Source: Cololabis saira (taxonomy: Eukaryota > Chordata > Actinopteri > Beloniformes > Belonidae). Taken from it: a stretch of 64,000 nucleotides of DNA. The translations under genes were made by a program, and so were the position numbers. The notes beneath the pieces are model-generated. The model was not told the origin of the DNA, ran no database searches, and saw nothing but the letters and a program-made list of their open reading frames with translations. Shown piece after piece: positions 23,261 through 36,469 of this stretch. Location: contig NC_084587.1 of the NCBI RefSeq assembly GCF_033807715.1, positions 27,278,517 to 27,342,516 of the forward strand. Reading direction: 5' to 3'. Position 1 is the stretch's first letter, and every line of letters begins with the position of its first letter.

Positions 23261-25272
23261 CCACTTAGAAATTATGCATCACTGTCATTTTGTATTTGGG
23301 GACAGATATGTTTCTTGTGAATTTATGACATTTACAGTATCATCAACAAAGCTCACAATTATTGTTTGGTAATCCATTGGTATTGCAGAGAATGTACCTC
23401 TGCAACCATTTAAATTAGTTAGCTACACATCACCTTGTAGGAGGCAGAAAAAAGGAGAAAATAAACTATGTTATGTGTTTGTCACATACAATACAACCTA
23501 AGGATATGATCATTTCAATCATTTCCTGAGTTAAAAGAATACAGATAACAAAAAAGTACAGACATGCACCACAAGTGGGTTACAATTTAATTTCAAAAAT
23601 GATTTTAAAATCCCTGTTTAAGACCCTTTTGCAATTGAATTGTGGGTAAGGGGCATTTAACAAATTACTGAATACTTCAATTCATTGCACCTGTACTGGA
23701 CCTTGTACTACTGCTGCTGCTGGAAACATCAGACACAGTTTTTTTAAAGCATATTTTTCTTTCCAGATAGAAATAAAACAATGAAGAATGTGAGGGTCTT
23801 CCAAATCAACTCTCAGCCCTCCACCTCTATTTCCTTCCTTCTCCTCTCCTGCAGGTGCATGCTCTTTTAAGTGGATTAATCCTGAATGTAACATTTTCTT
23901 TTAGAGTTGTTTGTTGTAGGATTGTTTAAAGATATAAGCTGATGTAGCTATATAACCTGCAAAATAATTAGTAATTTTAGTTAGTTTTGATTCCTATGAC
24001 TTAATGCCATGCTTAGAAATAAATACCCAGGGGAAAAAAAGGTAAGTTGATTGTAAAGAATTGGAGCTGGCTGTTTGAGTACTGTGTTTCTGATAACAAT
24101 GTTAGAATTCTTTATTTGTATTAATATGATTTTCTTTTTTTTTAAGGTTGTTATTTTGTCATCCCCATAGAGCCTGCTACTCCTTCGTCTTCTCCCAGGC
24201 CAGTGTGTGTAAGCTATGAAACCGAACTGCTTTGCTCTCCAGCATTGATGACATGCACCTTCTGTCAAACTCAGATCAGGTGATTATGCCTGGCTCATGT
24301 GTCTTGTGTTCATTTTCTGTGGGTGAGAAAGATGCTTCCAAACACTTCAATATGATTATCTCAAATTGAGACTCAAAGTTATTAGAGATGGAGACTTGGT
24401 AAAAGACGTTTCTGTAAATTCGGCCTCATAGGTTGATCACTGGCTGCTGCCTGATTCCATTTCTTGTGAACCACTTCAAGGACGACTACCGCACTTGTCC
24501 TGTTCACATGAAAACATTCATGGACTGAACTCACACTACTGGAGTGAAATGCATACCTGTCTGTAAATAATGTAAAAGAAGTGCAAAATAAACAAAGTAT
24601 TGATAAATATTTTACGTGTTAATATTTTTTGTGTTTTGAATTTATTTTCAAATACTCATTTAGAATAAAGGGAAAACACATTAAAAAATATTTTTTTTCT
24701 CTCTTCAGTGATGAAGAATACATTAAACTGCTCTGTGAACCGCTGGCGTAAAGGGGAGTTTTAGATCAAAGATGAAGAATTGTGTTTGAAGGCCCAAACT
24801 GACTTGGTTTCCATTGATATTGCCAATACTACTCTGTTCAGTAAACAACCATAGTCAGCTTGGATTACAGACGGCATGTGCACTTGTTCTGTGTGTAGTA
24901 AACGTGCTGTGTGACTTGAGGATTATAGGTCTAAGTTAATTTTGGATCTCTGAGCCTTTGGGTAATGAGCATTTGTGATGATGCAGAAACCCTTATTCCC
25001 ATCCTCTGAGGCCATGCACGTTACTTGAAGCATGCCATACCACACCCTCCTTGCTCTTTGGCTATAAGACTTCAGGATGTGTCCTGTACCTGAGCAGATG
25101 AGCGTTGGTTAATCCCTGCAACAATGTACTATCTCCCTGCGCACCGTTTGCATGGCTGAGGATGCATCAGAGTATCTTGTTGTCGAGACTGACTCCGTTT
25201 CCGCCTTTCCTCTTTACTTACTTCAACCGCAAAACGGAAATTCTGTCCTTCTTGCTGCTGTGTGTTGCTAAA
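23261..25272. other. Upstream flank of prr18-like gene
   Basis: No coding exon was recognised. A TATAAG motif at about 25061 lies roughly 210 bases before the prr18-like ATG and could serve as a TATA-type core promoter. AATAAA at about 24586 is unassigned. Confidence 0.35.
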
Positions 25273-26085
25273 ATGCCGTTCATACCACCAGTATCAATTG
25301 CACGGTCTGTGTCAGGACTAAATGGAAAGGAGAGAGCCATCAACAACTCTTCATTGGCAATCAACTTGACAAAGGCTAAAGTTCCAAGAGAAGACATAGC
25401 TGCTTCAGTCAAGGAAAGACTGACTTTAAACTTGAAGCACCTGGGGAAGAAGAGTCAAGCCACGAGTCATCTATCAACAGTCAAAGGCATGTCAACAGCA
25501 GAGCTGCATGCAAAGAGAAAGGACCACCAACCCTCATCACCAGCTGCCAGTACCCCGACCTCCAGCTCGGGAGAGTCTCTGTGTAAGAGACAGCAGCAGA
25601 AACATGCGAGCCGTAGCTCTGCAAAGAGTGAACCGATTGTGAAGACAAAGCCCAGGGATCAAGAGGAGGCCAGTTTCACACTGACACTCACACCTGAGGC
25701 TGTTCTGTTGTTGCAGAGGAGGAACAGCGAGAGACGTCAGCGTTCAGCTGCCAGAAATGCTGCAAGTGGAGCCAGCGCTTCTGGAAGTGCAACAGATTCT
25801 AGATGCAGGAGGGACAATGTGTCCAAAAGGCATCAATCGGCAAGTCAAAGAAATGGCACTTTAAACAGCAGAGTCAGTGCTAGAAACAATGCTGATTTTG
25901 AACTGAAAGACATAAGCTCTATTGTAAAAATCTCCCTTTTGAATGAGAAACATAAGTATGACGATGTGGAGTATGAAGACGAGGACGACTATGGCGTGGA
26001 TGAGCGTGTGGTGATGAAATGCACAGAGTGGCTCCGTGGCTTAGAGAGCGCTCCAGTGTCAGTGGGGAACAGCCAAGCCGTATGA
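25273..26085 (+). CDS. prr18: Proline-rich protein 18-like (PRR18 homologue)
   Basis: Single-exon gene of 270 residues, start MPFIPPVSIARSVS. Two blocks match vertebrate PRR18: FTLTLTPEAVLLLQRRN at about residues 135-151, and a C-terminal block from about 217 with VKISLLNEKHKYDDVEYE and CTEWLRGLESA (Cys about 250). Human PRR18 is also a single-coding-exon protein beginning MPF, which decides the start. The frame stays open for 56 more codons to an ATG at 25105, whose residues have no family similarity. The middle is Ser/Arg/Ala-rich and probably disordered, with no proline richness despite the name. There is no signal peptide in the MPF-start form, no membrane segment and no enzyme motif. The molecular function is not established for the family. 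The flanking genes lie on the other strand or are unrelated. Confidence 0.85.
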   Translation: MPFIPPVSIARSVSGLNGKERAINNSSLAINLTKAKVPREDIAASVKERLTLNLKHLGKKSQATSHLSTVKGMSTAELHAKRKDHQPSSPAASTPTSSSGESLCKRQQQKHASRSSAKSEPIVKTKPRDQEEASFTLTLTPEAVLLLQRRNSERRQRSAARNAASGASASGSATDSRCRRDNVSKRHQSASQRNGTLNSRVSARNNADFELKDISSIVKISLLNEKHKYDDVEYEDEDDYGVDERVVMKCTEWLRGLESAPVSVGNSQAV

Positions 26086-27551
26086 AAAATTATTAAAGGT
26101 GAATTTACACTAATGCTCTTTCAAAATAACAATGAGGAATAGTACTGACAAGTTTTTGTGTTATGTGTTATTTTGAGCGAAACATCCATTCTTACAATTA
26201 CTTTTTTTAAACTTTCCTCAAAATAAATTATATACGTAAGAAATTCTAGATTGTCCTTAAAAACAAAGTAACAAATTATCAGTGACGTCTTACCCTCTAA
26301 TGGTGCTTGTCTTTAACTTGAACTTTAAAGAAATAGTATATTAGTTGAAATTGGCTGCTACCGCTATGGGACAATGGACAAGTATCTGTTAATTTTCTGA
26401 TGCATTCAGCCCTCAACAAAAAAAGTCCACCTTTCCTCTTTGTATATGTCTGTAATTGTGTCAAATATTGAGAGAACATTTAAGCAGATATGTTTACTCT
26501 AAAATGTTACAATAGAGTAAAATAAAATATAGACAAGTAATCTGTTTTACATATTCTACTTTTAATTAATAATCCACACAAATGAAATTACTTTCTTATT
26601 CCTTTTGTATTTACAAAGACTTCTTCTTTTTTTAAATATGGGTATTTGAAACAGTCTAACATATTATACATACGTATGTATAATTAAGTACAAGATATTG
26701 AGATGTTGAAAATGTTTGCATGTCATGTTATATTAAAAGCCATTACAGGTCCACAGCAGATTTTGTTTTTAATCTATGACATTGAATGTTCAAAGAAATT
26801 GTACATAATATCAGAGTAGATCGTACGTTCCATAATGTTAAAGCGGAATAAGATAATTTTCCTTTCAATTATTAAAATCACTTAAGTCAAAAGTTGGTTT
26901 ACAAATGTTTCTCTATAAAATAAAATATGATTTGCTCTGTAATCAAATGTAACAGCACACTTACAATGAATTTACACCATCTTTTATGTTCATGCTGTAA
27001 TTGTTAAGTATTTCTGCTAAACTTTTATTATAAATTATTATAATTTATATTATTATAAATTGACAAATTTCACAGAAATCAAAAGATAATGATATTGCCA
27101 TTTATCAAAGTGATATTAATGGAAGAGAAATAGATTAATGCACAGATAGTTTTTAAATAAGAAAGATTCAGAGTAAAAGGTGGATTTTTGTATCCAGTTT
27201 CTTTGAAGCAGCTAATGTTAGCTCACTCACTTTAAGTGGATTTGTAAGGACTTAGACATGGGCTTTTCTGCTGTAAGACACTCCCTTGAGTGCGGGCCGA
27301 GTGCACACAGTAACAGCTTATCAACCTGGCAGTCAAATGTTACAACACGTGTTTGGTGAAAATGCGTCAGCGAGTGAGAGGTTCCACCTCTGGTGTTTAA
27401 CAATATGTACATCTTACATCATTTATATAAAGATATAAGATAGGATGATCCAGGGCATTAGACCTCTGTTATTTAGATATCCTTTTCTATGTTGAATAAA
27501 TAAAGACATAATGCATGATTGATGATGTGCACATGAGCAGATGGGTGGGCA
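26086..27551. other. prr18-like 3' flank and spacer to abcg2-like
   Basis: AT-rich, with AATAAA at 26222-26227 about 135 bases past the prr18-like stop, a likely polyadenylation signal. The remainder holds no supported gene. It is the convergent spacer with the 3' end of the abcg2-like gene. Confidence 0.5.
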
Positions 27552-30500
27552 TCATTTCCAGCGGTTGATTCGTAGCAACTGCACGTAGGACAGGCTCAGG
27601 CAGACGATAACGATTCCCAGTAGAGCCACTTGGTTCTGCCAGAAGCCCCAGACGGAGTAGTCGAGGTCCATTCCTTTCAGAAAAACCTCCCCTGGGATAC
27701 TGGTGGACAGAGAGGAGACCCTAATACCAACGAAGTGTTAACTGAACATCAAATCTGCGTGTAAAATCACACTTACATCGTGTTGTTGCCGTAGAACAAC
27801 TGTCCTTTCATCTCATTGATGAATGCAGCCTAGGACACACAAAGAGGTTGAGCAGGTCAAGTTAAACTCCGCTGACGTCCACACACCGTCACAAACACAC
27901 CCTCCTGTCTTGCTTTGTACATTTTCGATGTCTTACATTCAGTCCGTATCTGAAGATACTGATCCATTTCAGCCAGGAGAGCCAGCTCAGCATGGCATTG
28001 AGGTTGACGAGATAGCCACCAAAGACCTACGATGAGACAGGGAAGTGCATTTCACGCATATCATTTCACGCATATCTTCAAATGCACAGATTATAAACTC
28101 CCCTGAATACTTTGTGTTTACGTCTGCCTCTTACCATCATGAAGACGAAGGGTAGGGCGATCAGGATGTTAGCCATTGCAAATGTGGATACGCTTGCTGA
28201 GACGAGGAAAGCAAGACCAACTCCTGCCAGACTAACCATAGACATGGTCAGAGCAAAGCAGAGGAAGGCCTCAAAAGCAGGCTTCAGCCCTGAAGACAAG
28301 GTGAACACATTTAAAAAAAATCACAATCGCTGTCCCAACGACATAATCTCTGTCAAGTACATTTTATCCATCGAAACTGGAATGGTCCTGAGACAAAGTT
28401 GCATCTGTGCAGTCATTGTCCGTGATAGTTTTTGATGGATCACCACCTGCCTCACTCACTCTATATTTGATTATTGACCACGTCAGGACATTTTGGCACT
28501 TTATGAACAGCACATGGTTTTTCTTTCCTTTTTTGCATATTTGTTTGCATCCAGGTATGTTACGGTATCGTATATGTTACCCATCATATAGTAGGCGATG
28601 GCGGAAAACACGAGGATGGGAATCATTCGGTTGGGGATGAGGTCAGCGAAGATCTTGGACAGGAAGTAGACAGAGGTCCGGTAATAACCGCTGGAGTTCT
28701 CGTGGCTGCAAAAAAAATAATCAACAAAAACCTTTACAAATCACATGAATGTTTTACTGGAGTTTCAACGTGAGAAAAAACAGAATTCTATCAATATACT
28801 TCTAATGTGCATGTCTGACTCACATGAAGATGGCCCTTTCATTGATAAAAAGTTCAACAGCAGAAAGATTCCCAAATACCATGTTGATGATAAGGAAGAA
28901 AAACGCCCCACTCCTGTCATGGACACAGATGCAGATAGTGGTTGGATTATCAGTTCAAGCAGGTCAGCAGGATTTCTAAGGCAACAAACTTGAGAACATC
29001 ACTGCATACATTTTTTTGCTTATCTTGAACTGATCTGGTCTTTGCCTTTCATTTTAGTAGTACCGTTATGTTCATTTCTTTAGCATTTGTTTTGTTCTTG
29101 GTGAGTAATGTTTACTTATATCATTTATATGTTAGCCAATTTCCTTTAGTCAACTAATTTATTTCCATATGAACAATAGCAAAATAATTATGTTTTTAAA
29201 TCAACTAACATAGATTTTATTCTCTCGTTTTGTTACCCTATTTGTAACAAAGGTTATGGTTAGAAAGGTAACCTTTTTATGGCTGAACAGGTTACCTGTT
29301 CTGTATGGCCTCGGGCAGGTTCAAGGGCATCTGGTAGTAAATGAGTCCCACCAGAACTGCAAAAAAGATGTTGAGGACCAACTGGGCGTAAGACGTCTGT
29401 GGGTTCCTCAGAATGTTCAGCACAGTCCGGCCACACACCACTCGCATCTGTCTCACACACACACAGGAAAATTAATATGTTTTTTATGGTCTTATTGCAG
29501 GGGTCAATCAGCAGTCAGCCTGATAAAACAGCAGGTGTACACACTCTGTGACATAACATCATAAATATACTGTTAATCATTAAATTAAGCATAGCTGTGA
29601 TTTCAATTCACTCAGCTTGAGAATAATTGTAATTATAAAAACATCCACTCCTCAACTACAGATTCACCTGATAGAGGAAAGACGTGGCATATTGGGCTGC
29701 ATCGCCTTCACCTTTGACCTCTTCAGAAAGCCCCTGGTTCAGGCGGTTCAGCTCCTCCATCACATTCTGGTACAGGTGGGACTGGCGATACTTTGCTGAG
29801 TGGGAGTTTTTACCCTCCACTTAGAGACAAGGAACCAAACACACCACAGTGTCAGGTTACGGAGAGATAAGGACAGAGGGTAAAATAAAGTGCTTGTTTC
29901 AGCAGTAGCCATTTTACTCTGTGAGTGGGATCAGTTTGCAAATCAAAAAACATCAGCTCAACATGAAATCTAAGATCTGGCAACAACTCTTAAAAAAAAA
30001 TTTAAAAAGAAAACAGCCAGCAAGATGACTTGTTTTGAGGAAGTGGAAAGACATCTCCCCCCAACCGTTTCACTATGGATTAAATATATTGCGCATCACT
30101 TGACGCTGGAGAAAATGTGTTATTTTACAAATGGCTGTACTCAGAATGTTTACCATATTTGGCCATTCATAGGAAAAAATGGATGCCACTAATGTTGCAG
30201 CTTTATAACACTGACCCTTATACTGTATAGCTTACCTATTTATTGGTAATTTTTATTTTATTTGATACATGTTTATTATTATTTGTCTTGTATTTGTTTT
30301 ATCTGTAAGTTTATTTCTTTTAAGATTCTTGTCAATAAGTACAGTAATTATTCTAGAATTTATTCTGTTAGATGATTGAAAAGTACAATAACTCAGATGT
30401 AGGAATGGGGCTCCATTGGAGCAAGACATGGGGGGTTGTATTTTATGTTTACGATGTTAATTACATTTTTCTGGGGTGTAATGCATTCTTTAACACTTGA

Positions 30501-33500
30501 AAAATCAATAAAAATACTTAAAAAAGCAGTAGGGCAAATGAAGAACCTGAGGATGATATGGTGACACTTGAGAATTTTCTTCTCACTTTGCATTTCATTG
30601 TCAATTTTTCATCTTGAGGTAGACTTTACAGTGGATGAGTTACAGTTTTAAGCATTGTATGGCAAATGGATAGTTAATCAAATGTATGGATTTTAAGAAG
30701 GCTCTATTGTCATATGAACTAAAGTACAACAATTTTCACAAGTTATTATTTTCTTTTTTTAAATTTAAGCTTACCTTCAGTGAACGATTCTGTTGTTGAT
30801 ATCACTTCTCCATTTGTGATGTCCATAAAGAAATCAGCAGGGTTGTTGAAAGCTTCGATTTGGTATCCTGCCCAACACACGAAACATGCACATACATCAT
30901 GCAGCTCTCTTCTGAGCGTTTCTCGGAAATTGAGCAAAATGTAAGTGCAGTGTTTAAAAAGTGAGAGCAAGATGTGCACTATCCAAGCAATACAAATGCA
31001 TGTTCACAGTAAAAGTATTTAAATTAATATTAGGATAAAAAAAAAAAGATCTGACTTCACTAGGCATTTGTTAGCAGCTTGTAAAGCACAAACATGTAAC
31101 ATGGCTTTTTGCTAATTTATCTTTCACCTATCTTTCTGACCAAACACACATTACATACCGAGGTTTGTGAAGTACTCCATTGCATATCCTGCTGCTCCAG
31201 CATACACAACCTCGCCTTTGTGCATCAGAGTCAGGTGGTCAAACTGTTTGAAGATGGAGTAGCGCGGTTGGTGAATGGAGAAGATCACGGTCTTCCCTCT
31301 TCTGGACAGCCTGAACGCATGTTAGAACTGCATTGAGCACTGTTTTATGGTCTCATTTACATCTTACTGTAAGTGTGAGTATGTGTTGAAAATATGTGAT
31401 TAATCCGTATTCATTTTTTACTTGTGCAGGAGACCAATGATGCTGTTAGCTGTATGAGAGTCCAGTCCTGTGGTCGGCTCGTCCAGAAACAGCAGCGAGG
31501 GAGAAGTGATGAGCTCCATCCCAATGCTGCATCTCTTTCTCTCCCCTCCTGATACGCCCCGTAGAAACTCAGTGCCTATCTGATTTCATACAAACATATA
31601 CATAAGTAACAATAAATAATGATAATAATGATAATACATTTTATATATACTGTAGGCCCCTTTTGTGACACTCAAGGTCACTGTACAGATAAAATCAGAA
31701 TGCTCGATAAAAACACTAAAACACAGACACTAAATCGATGAAAATAAAATTAATCCATCCATTCATTCATTTTCTATACCTGTTTTAATCCTATACAGGG
31801 TTACAGGGGTCTGCTGGAGCCTATCCCAGCTCATTACAGGCGAGAGGCAGTGGTACACCCTGGACAGGTCCCCAGTCTAGAATATATAGACCAACAACCG
31901 TGCACGCTCACACTAACACCTACGGGCAAGTTAGAATAATCAATCAACCTAACATAAACATAAAATGAAGTAATAATAGAGGATAAATAGATAATAAAAT
32001 GATTGTAAATAGACAGGTATGGATAATGGTCATATAATCCAGTAACAACTGGATTCTGCAATTGGCAGGAAATGTGTAATTAAAATAATATTTCTGACAT
32101 CACTTTTTACTCTGGCTGAGAAATACGGTAATTTTCTTTAGCCTGCCGAGCAATGAAGCTAATGTATTTATTATTGAATAATAAAAGGTTTTTGGGTGAC
32201 TCCTGACCCAGAGTCGTCTCTTCTGCTCTCTCATAACCTTTTCACACCTCTGAAACACAAAACAGCCGTGGTTTGATTGCACTCTACAACTTGAGTGTTG
32301 CAATATTAACTCGTGCTTAGAACTCTGTACCTTGGTGTCAGCACAGTCTGTAAGACCCAGGTCTTTAATGATGTCGTTTACTCTGCTCTGTTTTTCAGCT
32401 GAGGAGTGAAGTTTACGTTTGAGACGCAGGTTGGCACTGAACAGAAGGTTCTCTCTCACAGACAGAGTGCCCATCAGAATGTCATCCTAAAAACACAAGG
32501 ATTATGTAGATGAACTACTTAAGGTACATCATATTAAAGAATATGTACGTGTGTTTGTTTACCTGAACCACATAGGCAGAGGTGAGCCTTAGTTCAGATG
32601 TAACGGCTTTGCCATTCACTAAAACCTGGCCTTGGCGCAATCCAGCAGGGTCTTTTCTCCCTGCAATTACATCCAGAAGTCTGTAGAGATGTAAACTCAC
32701 AATTATGTAACTGTACAGATTTTACACAGGTAAATCTCTTTGTCTGTTGTAAATAGTTGTGTTTCTTACGATGTTTTACCGCTTCCTGTAGCCCCCATGA
32801 TAGCATTCATTCCCGGTTTCATGATGCCACTAAAACAATCATTAAAAGTTTTATATAATTTTGGGTTAGATTACATTACAGTACATTGCAATACACATTA
32901 TTTTGTCTGTTTTAACACTTTCAAACACAGTTTAAAAACTCCTTTTGAGGTATTAGTATAATTCATGGGAGCAGACGTCCTAAACTAAAATTTGGGTACA
33001 ACTGAAACCAGTGTCATCATTTTTGTCCCTTTCAAACATCCTCCTTCCTTCAAACATCCAACATCGGGTACTTATAAAGTCAACTTGAACTTGAACATCC
33101 TTGTAATTTGATTTTATTGCTTTAGAGACTCCAATCTGAAGCTGCAATTTTATGATTCTGTATATAAAAATAGGCAAATATAATAAAAATGAATTCCCTC
33201 TTTCTTTGGACTTCAGACTTAGAGAGTCGTATCTCTGGATACAATGACAAACGTGTAAACTTCAGCATACTCAGTATACAAATACAAACATCAGTCTCCT
33301 CGGAGCAGTATTGCTGTTCGTAGTACTCTGACTATATACTTTCACACTCTCACAGGTGGTTCTTACCTGACATCTTTGAGGATGTGTTTTTCAGGACCAA
33401 TTTTTCGACAACACTTTGTCTCTTGAACACAGTAAAGCAAGTTGCTGAACGTGACAGTTGGCCCCGGTTCATGGAAATACTCCTCTTCAATGGAAACGTT

Positions 33501-33518
33501 TTTCACCCCGTTCTCCAT
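27552..33518 (-). CDS. abcg2: ABCG2-like ATP-binding cassette half-transporter
   Basis: A G-family half-transporter that must dimerise to export substrates at a membrane. Fifteen exons join in frame to 617 residues: 33518-33367, 32829-32770, 32680-32563, 32486-32331, 31579-31422, 31310-31159, 30867-30775, 29819-29668, 29447-29296, 28913-28824, 28705-28581, 28289-28135, 28026-27937, 27829-27777 and 27699-27552. The start is [15 protein letters not shown]. The nucleotide-binding domain comes first, as in ABCG proteins: Walker [10 protein letters not shown] (63-71), signature VSGGE (171-175), Walker B LLFLDE (191-196) and H-loop SIHQPR (His228). The six-helix membrane domain follows, with [19 protein letters not shown] and [20 protein letters not shown]; the Arg of PNRM corresponds to human R482. 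The last loop, [13 protein letters not shown], keeps an NNT sequon but no cysteines. Which teleost abcg2 paralogue this is cannot be decided here. Confidence 0.93.
29940..30530 (+). mobile_element. L1-type LINE 3' fragment in an abcg2-like intron
   Basis: It lies in the intron between exons at 29819 and 30775, antisense to the gene. It ends with CACTTGAAAAATCAATAAAA followed by an A-rich tail near 30525, the usual 3' end of fish L1 copies. Upstream sequence around 30040-30230 has broken coding for a Trp/Phe-rich L1 ORF2 C-terminus. It is heavily mutated. Confidence 0.55.
31745..31960. repeat. Common teleost interspersed repeat, copy 1
   Basis: It begins with a CCATCCATTCATT run, then GTCTGCTGGAGCCTATCCCA and CACCCTGGACAGGTC, then CACACTAACACCTACGGGCA. 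The same series occurs at 35430-35625 in the same orientation. I recognise it as an abundant fish repeat but cannot name its family. It lies in an abcg2-like intron. Confidence 0.65.
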
Positions 33519-33871
33519 CCTTAAATGTGGCTTTGTTACCAGCGGAGATGGAAAAAAAAAAAAAGAAAAGTAAGATGCAGTTTAAGTTCCAAGAGACAGA
33601 GAAAAGCAGTCTGACGGTGAGAGCTGTACAGACTGACGGAGACAGTTGAGGGAGAGGAAGGAATAAGGCACATTCAATCTGACCTTTGCACTCTCTGTGT
33701 TGCCAGCCCATAGTCTTGAGCCTGCAAAAGAAAGAAAAAAAGAAAGCTGCAGTACACAAATAAGAACAGTTGTAGAAGGGTTAGCATGGATTATCCATAA
33801 AAGACAGTAGTTTGTTCATTTACCTCTTGTTCCTCTGAAACGGCTCAAAGTTCTTACTAATGTTCTTCACA

Positions 33872-34488
33872 AGAAATCAATCAGGCAGCTGCAGTTGATC
33901 CAGAACGCTGCCGCCAGAGTCCGTACAAACACCAGGAAACTGGACCACATTACACCAGTCATGAAATCACTACACTGGCTTCCAGTGGGTCAAAGGATAG
34001 AGTTTAAAATCTTACTGCTGGTCTACAAAGCACTGAATGGTCTTGGACCAAAATACATGGTTGATCTGTTAGTTCCTATGAAGCTCCCAGACCCCTTAGG
34101 TCTTCTGGATCTGGTTTGTTGTGTGTCCCAAGAACCAGAACCAAGCAAGGTGAGGCAGCGTTCAGTTATTCTGCTCCTCACCGGTGGAACAAACTTCCTG
34201 TAGACCTGAGGTCTGCTCCAACTGTCAGCTCCTTTAAATCAGGGTTAAAAACATTACTGTTTACTGAAGTGTACTCTTAAATTAAACCTGCTGTACTCTA
34301 CTGCCCTTATTTTTATTTTTATTTTTTTTAACAGCTTGTGCTTTTTATTATTTTACTTCTTTTCTTATTCTTACCTATTTGTTATTATGTGTTGCCGCTT
34401 TTAATGTCAATGTAAAGCACTTTGAATTACCTTGTGTTGAATTGTGCTATATAAATAAATTTGCCTTGCCTTGCCTTGCCTTGCCTAA
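33872..34488 (+). mobile_element. L2-type LINE 3' end with (CTTGC)n tail
   Basis: It encodes LIQNAAARVRTNTRKLDHIT and SLHWLPVGQRIEFKILLLVY, the C-terminal region of L2-clade reverse transcriptase ORFs. A frameshift near 34130 precedes WNKLPVDLRSAPTVSSFKS. The 3' UTR ends GCTATATAAATAAATTTGC and then about four CTTGC repeats. It is 5'-truncated and inactive, and lies upstream of the abcg2-like gene. Confidence 0.8.
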
Positions 34489-34744
34489 TGATGTTCCCTA
34501 CTTTGTGAAATAACGGGTATTGCCCCTTTTGGTATCTCTGGCACTGATGTTGCTTCCCCTGCAGACTACACGGCAGTAGATGACACTCAGCAACACTGGT
34601 GGGTTGAGGATCCTCGATGTTTTGCTGTAGATGATGAAAAATCTGCACTACGTCAAAAAAAAAAAGGTCTACCCATCCACCTCTTTTACACAGCATCAGT
34701 GTTGATTCTCTGGTTCAGTCTGTCTTTCAAATAGACCCAAATTC

Positions 34745-35279
34745 TAAGCTAAGCTCAGCTGTCCTCCATCACGGACAATGTCTCCCACCCCCTTCATGAG
34801 ACTGTCAGAGCCCTGGAGAGCTCCATCAGTGACCGGCTTTGTCACCCGCGATGCGTCACTGAGAGGCATCGCAGGTCTTCCTCCCCGCTGCCATCAGACT
34901 CTATAACCAGGACTGCTCTCAGTAGCTAACGGATAATAATAATAATAACATGTGCAATAACTAGATGTACAATAATCATGTGCAATATCCATGCAATACC
35001 TGTCTACCTCACCCTTATTCTACCTGGGGTTTTTTTTGCACTGTTTTTCTTTCCTTTGCACTATTGTTTTATCTTGTAATTTGTATCTTTTTATCTCCAC
35101 CGCAATGTATATAGCCTATTGTCCATATTTTGTAATTATATATATCTTTTTCTTTTTTACCTTTTAACCCCCTTCCCCGCATGCGTGTGTGTGTGTGTGT
35201 ATGTTAAGTGTACTGCTGCTAACACGTGAGTTTCCCCATTGAGAGAGTAATAAAGGACTATCTTATCTTATCTTATCTC
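34745..35279 (+). mobile_element. Non-LTR retrotransposon 3' end with (TTATC)n tail
   Basis: It encodes a remnant with SHPLHETVRALESSISDRLC and RHRRSSSPLPSDS, seen at the C-terminal end of fish non-LTR ORF2 proteins. A T-rich 3' UTR follows, then GAGTAATAAAGGAC and three TTATC repeats at 35260-35278. It is 5'-truncated, with no intact frame. Confidence 0.65.
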
Positions 35280-35429
35280 TAAATTCTTTTATTTCTCAAC
35301 AACTCCCATACCGAGGATGTCACTCAGCTAAGCTGCAGTTCTCATCCTAAGTCTTGTAAGTATCTACTGTCTTTCCATTTTCAATGGAAAAGCCTGATCT
35401 CACACTCAAGGGGAAATTTTGTGTACACA

Positions 35430-35630
35430 AATCAATCCATCCATCCATCCATACCCGCTATATCCTTTAGGGTCACAGGGGTCTGCTGGAGCCTATCCCA
35501 GCTCATTTTCAGGTGAGAGGCGGGGGTTACACCCTGGACAGGTCACCAATCCATCGCAGGGCCACATATAAACACACAAACCATGCACACTCACACTCAC
35601 ACCTACGGGCAATTTAGAACACAAATCCAA
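35430..35630. repeat. Common teleost interspersed repeat, copy 2
   Basis: Same series as 31745-31960: a CCATCCATCCAT run, then GGTCTGCTGGAGCCTATCCC, CACCCTGGACAGGTCACC, AGGGCCACATATAAACAC and CACCTACGGGCAATTTAGA. It is better preserved than copy 1. Confidence 0.7.
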
Positions 35631-36469
35631 AAAGGAAAAAAATGTACTGAAAAATGTGTTGAAACAATAACATTTTCTTTTAGGCACCAGTGGTTTTTGA
35701 CAAAAAAAATTACATTTTACTAATTTATGAATGGACACTTGAATTTAAAGAAAATCTCCTAAAGATTGTAATGAAAATATGATTTCACCAGGTATGCACA
35801 TTGACTTAAAGTGGCTAATTTTAGCACAAACTTCATAATATTTAAGTTGTTAGTCATCTTTATGTGAATATTACAGCATTAAATACATGAATGGATCTGC
35901 TTACTGGTTTAGAGAATAGAATAGAATTGGCCAAGTATGAACATGCCAGACAGGGAATTTGTTTTCGTTTTTTTTCGCTCACTGAACCCAGATTGAAATA
36001 GTTACAAACAGTAATAAACAAATGACTTGTAGGAGTTTGGGAACAAAAGAGCAGAGAAACGCTTTTTGTGGACGAAGAAAAAACTTGTGTTGTTTATTCC
36101 AGTCTCTCGTTACTAACTGACCGTAACCAACGGTAACAGAACACTAACAGAAAACACATCGTCATCATTAATAACGGCTAGATTCTTGTGAATTCTAACC
36201 TACTGAAACTAAACAGTGTTCTGCTCGTGAGTGGCCACTACAGGCTCTTATTAACATACACAATTTAAATGTGAAAGGTGCAGCAGTATGAGGTAGTCAT
36301 GGTTATTGAAAAGTGCATTGTTACAGCATATAATTGTGGTTATTATTATTAATTATTATTATTATTATTATTATTGCACAGTGGTTGATTACTCAGAGCA
36401 ACAGTGTCTTAGGACTAAACACCACTTAAATTAGGCTTTGTTTGACCTCAAAAGCCGATCTCCCCACAG

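Noticed and set aside
22649..23268. 186- and 140-residue frames on opposite strands
   Set aside because: Low-complexity Pro/Gly/Arg peptides of a GC-rich repeat-like block; no conserved motif.
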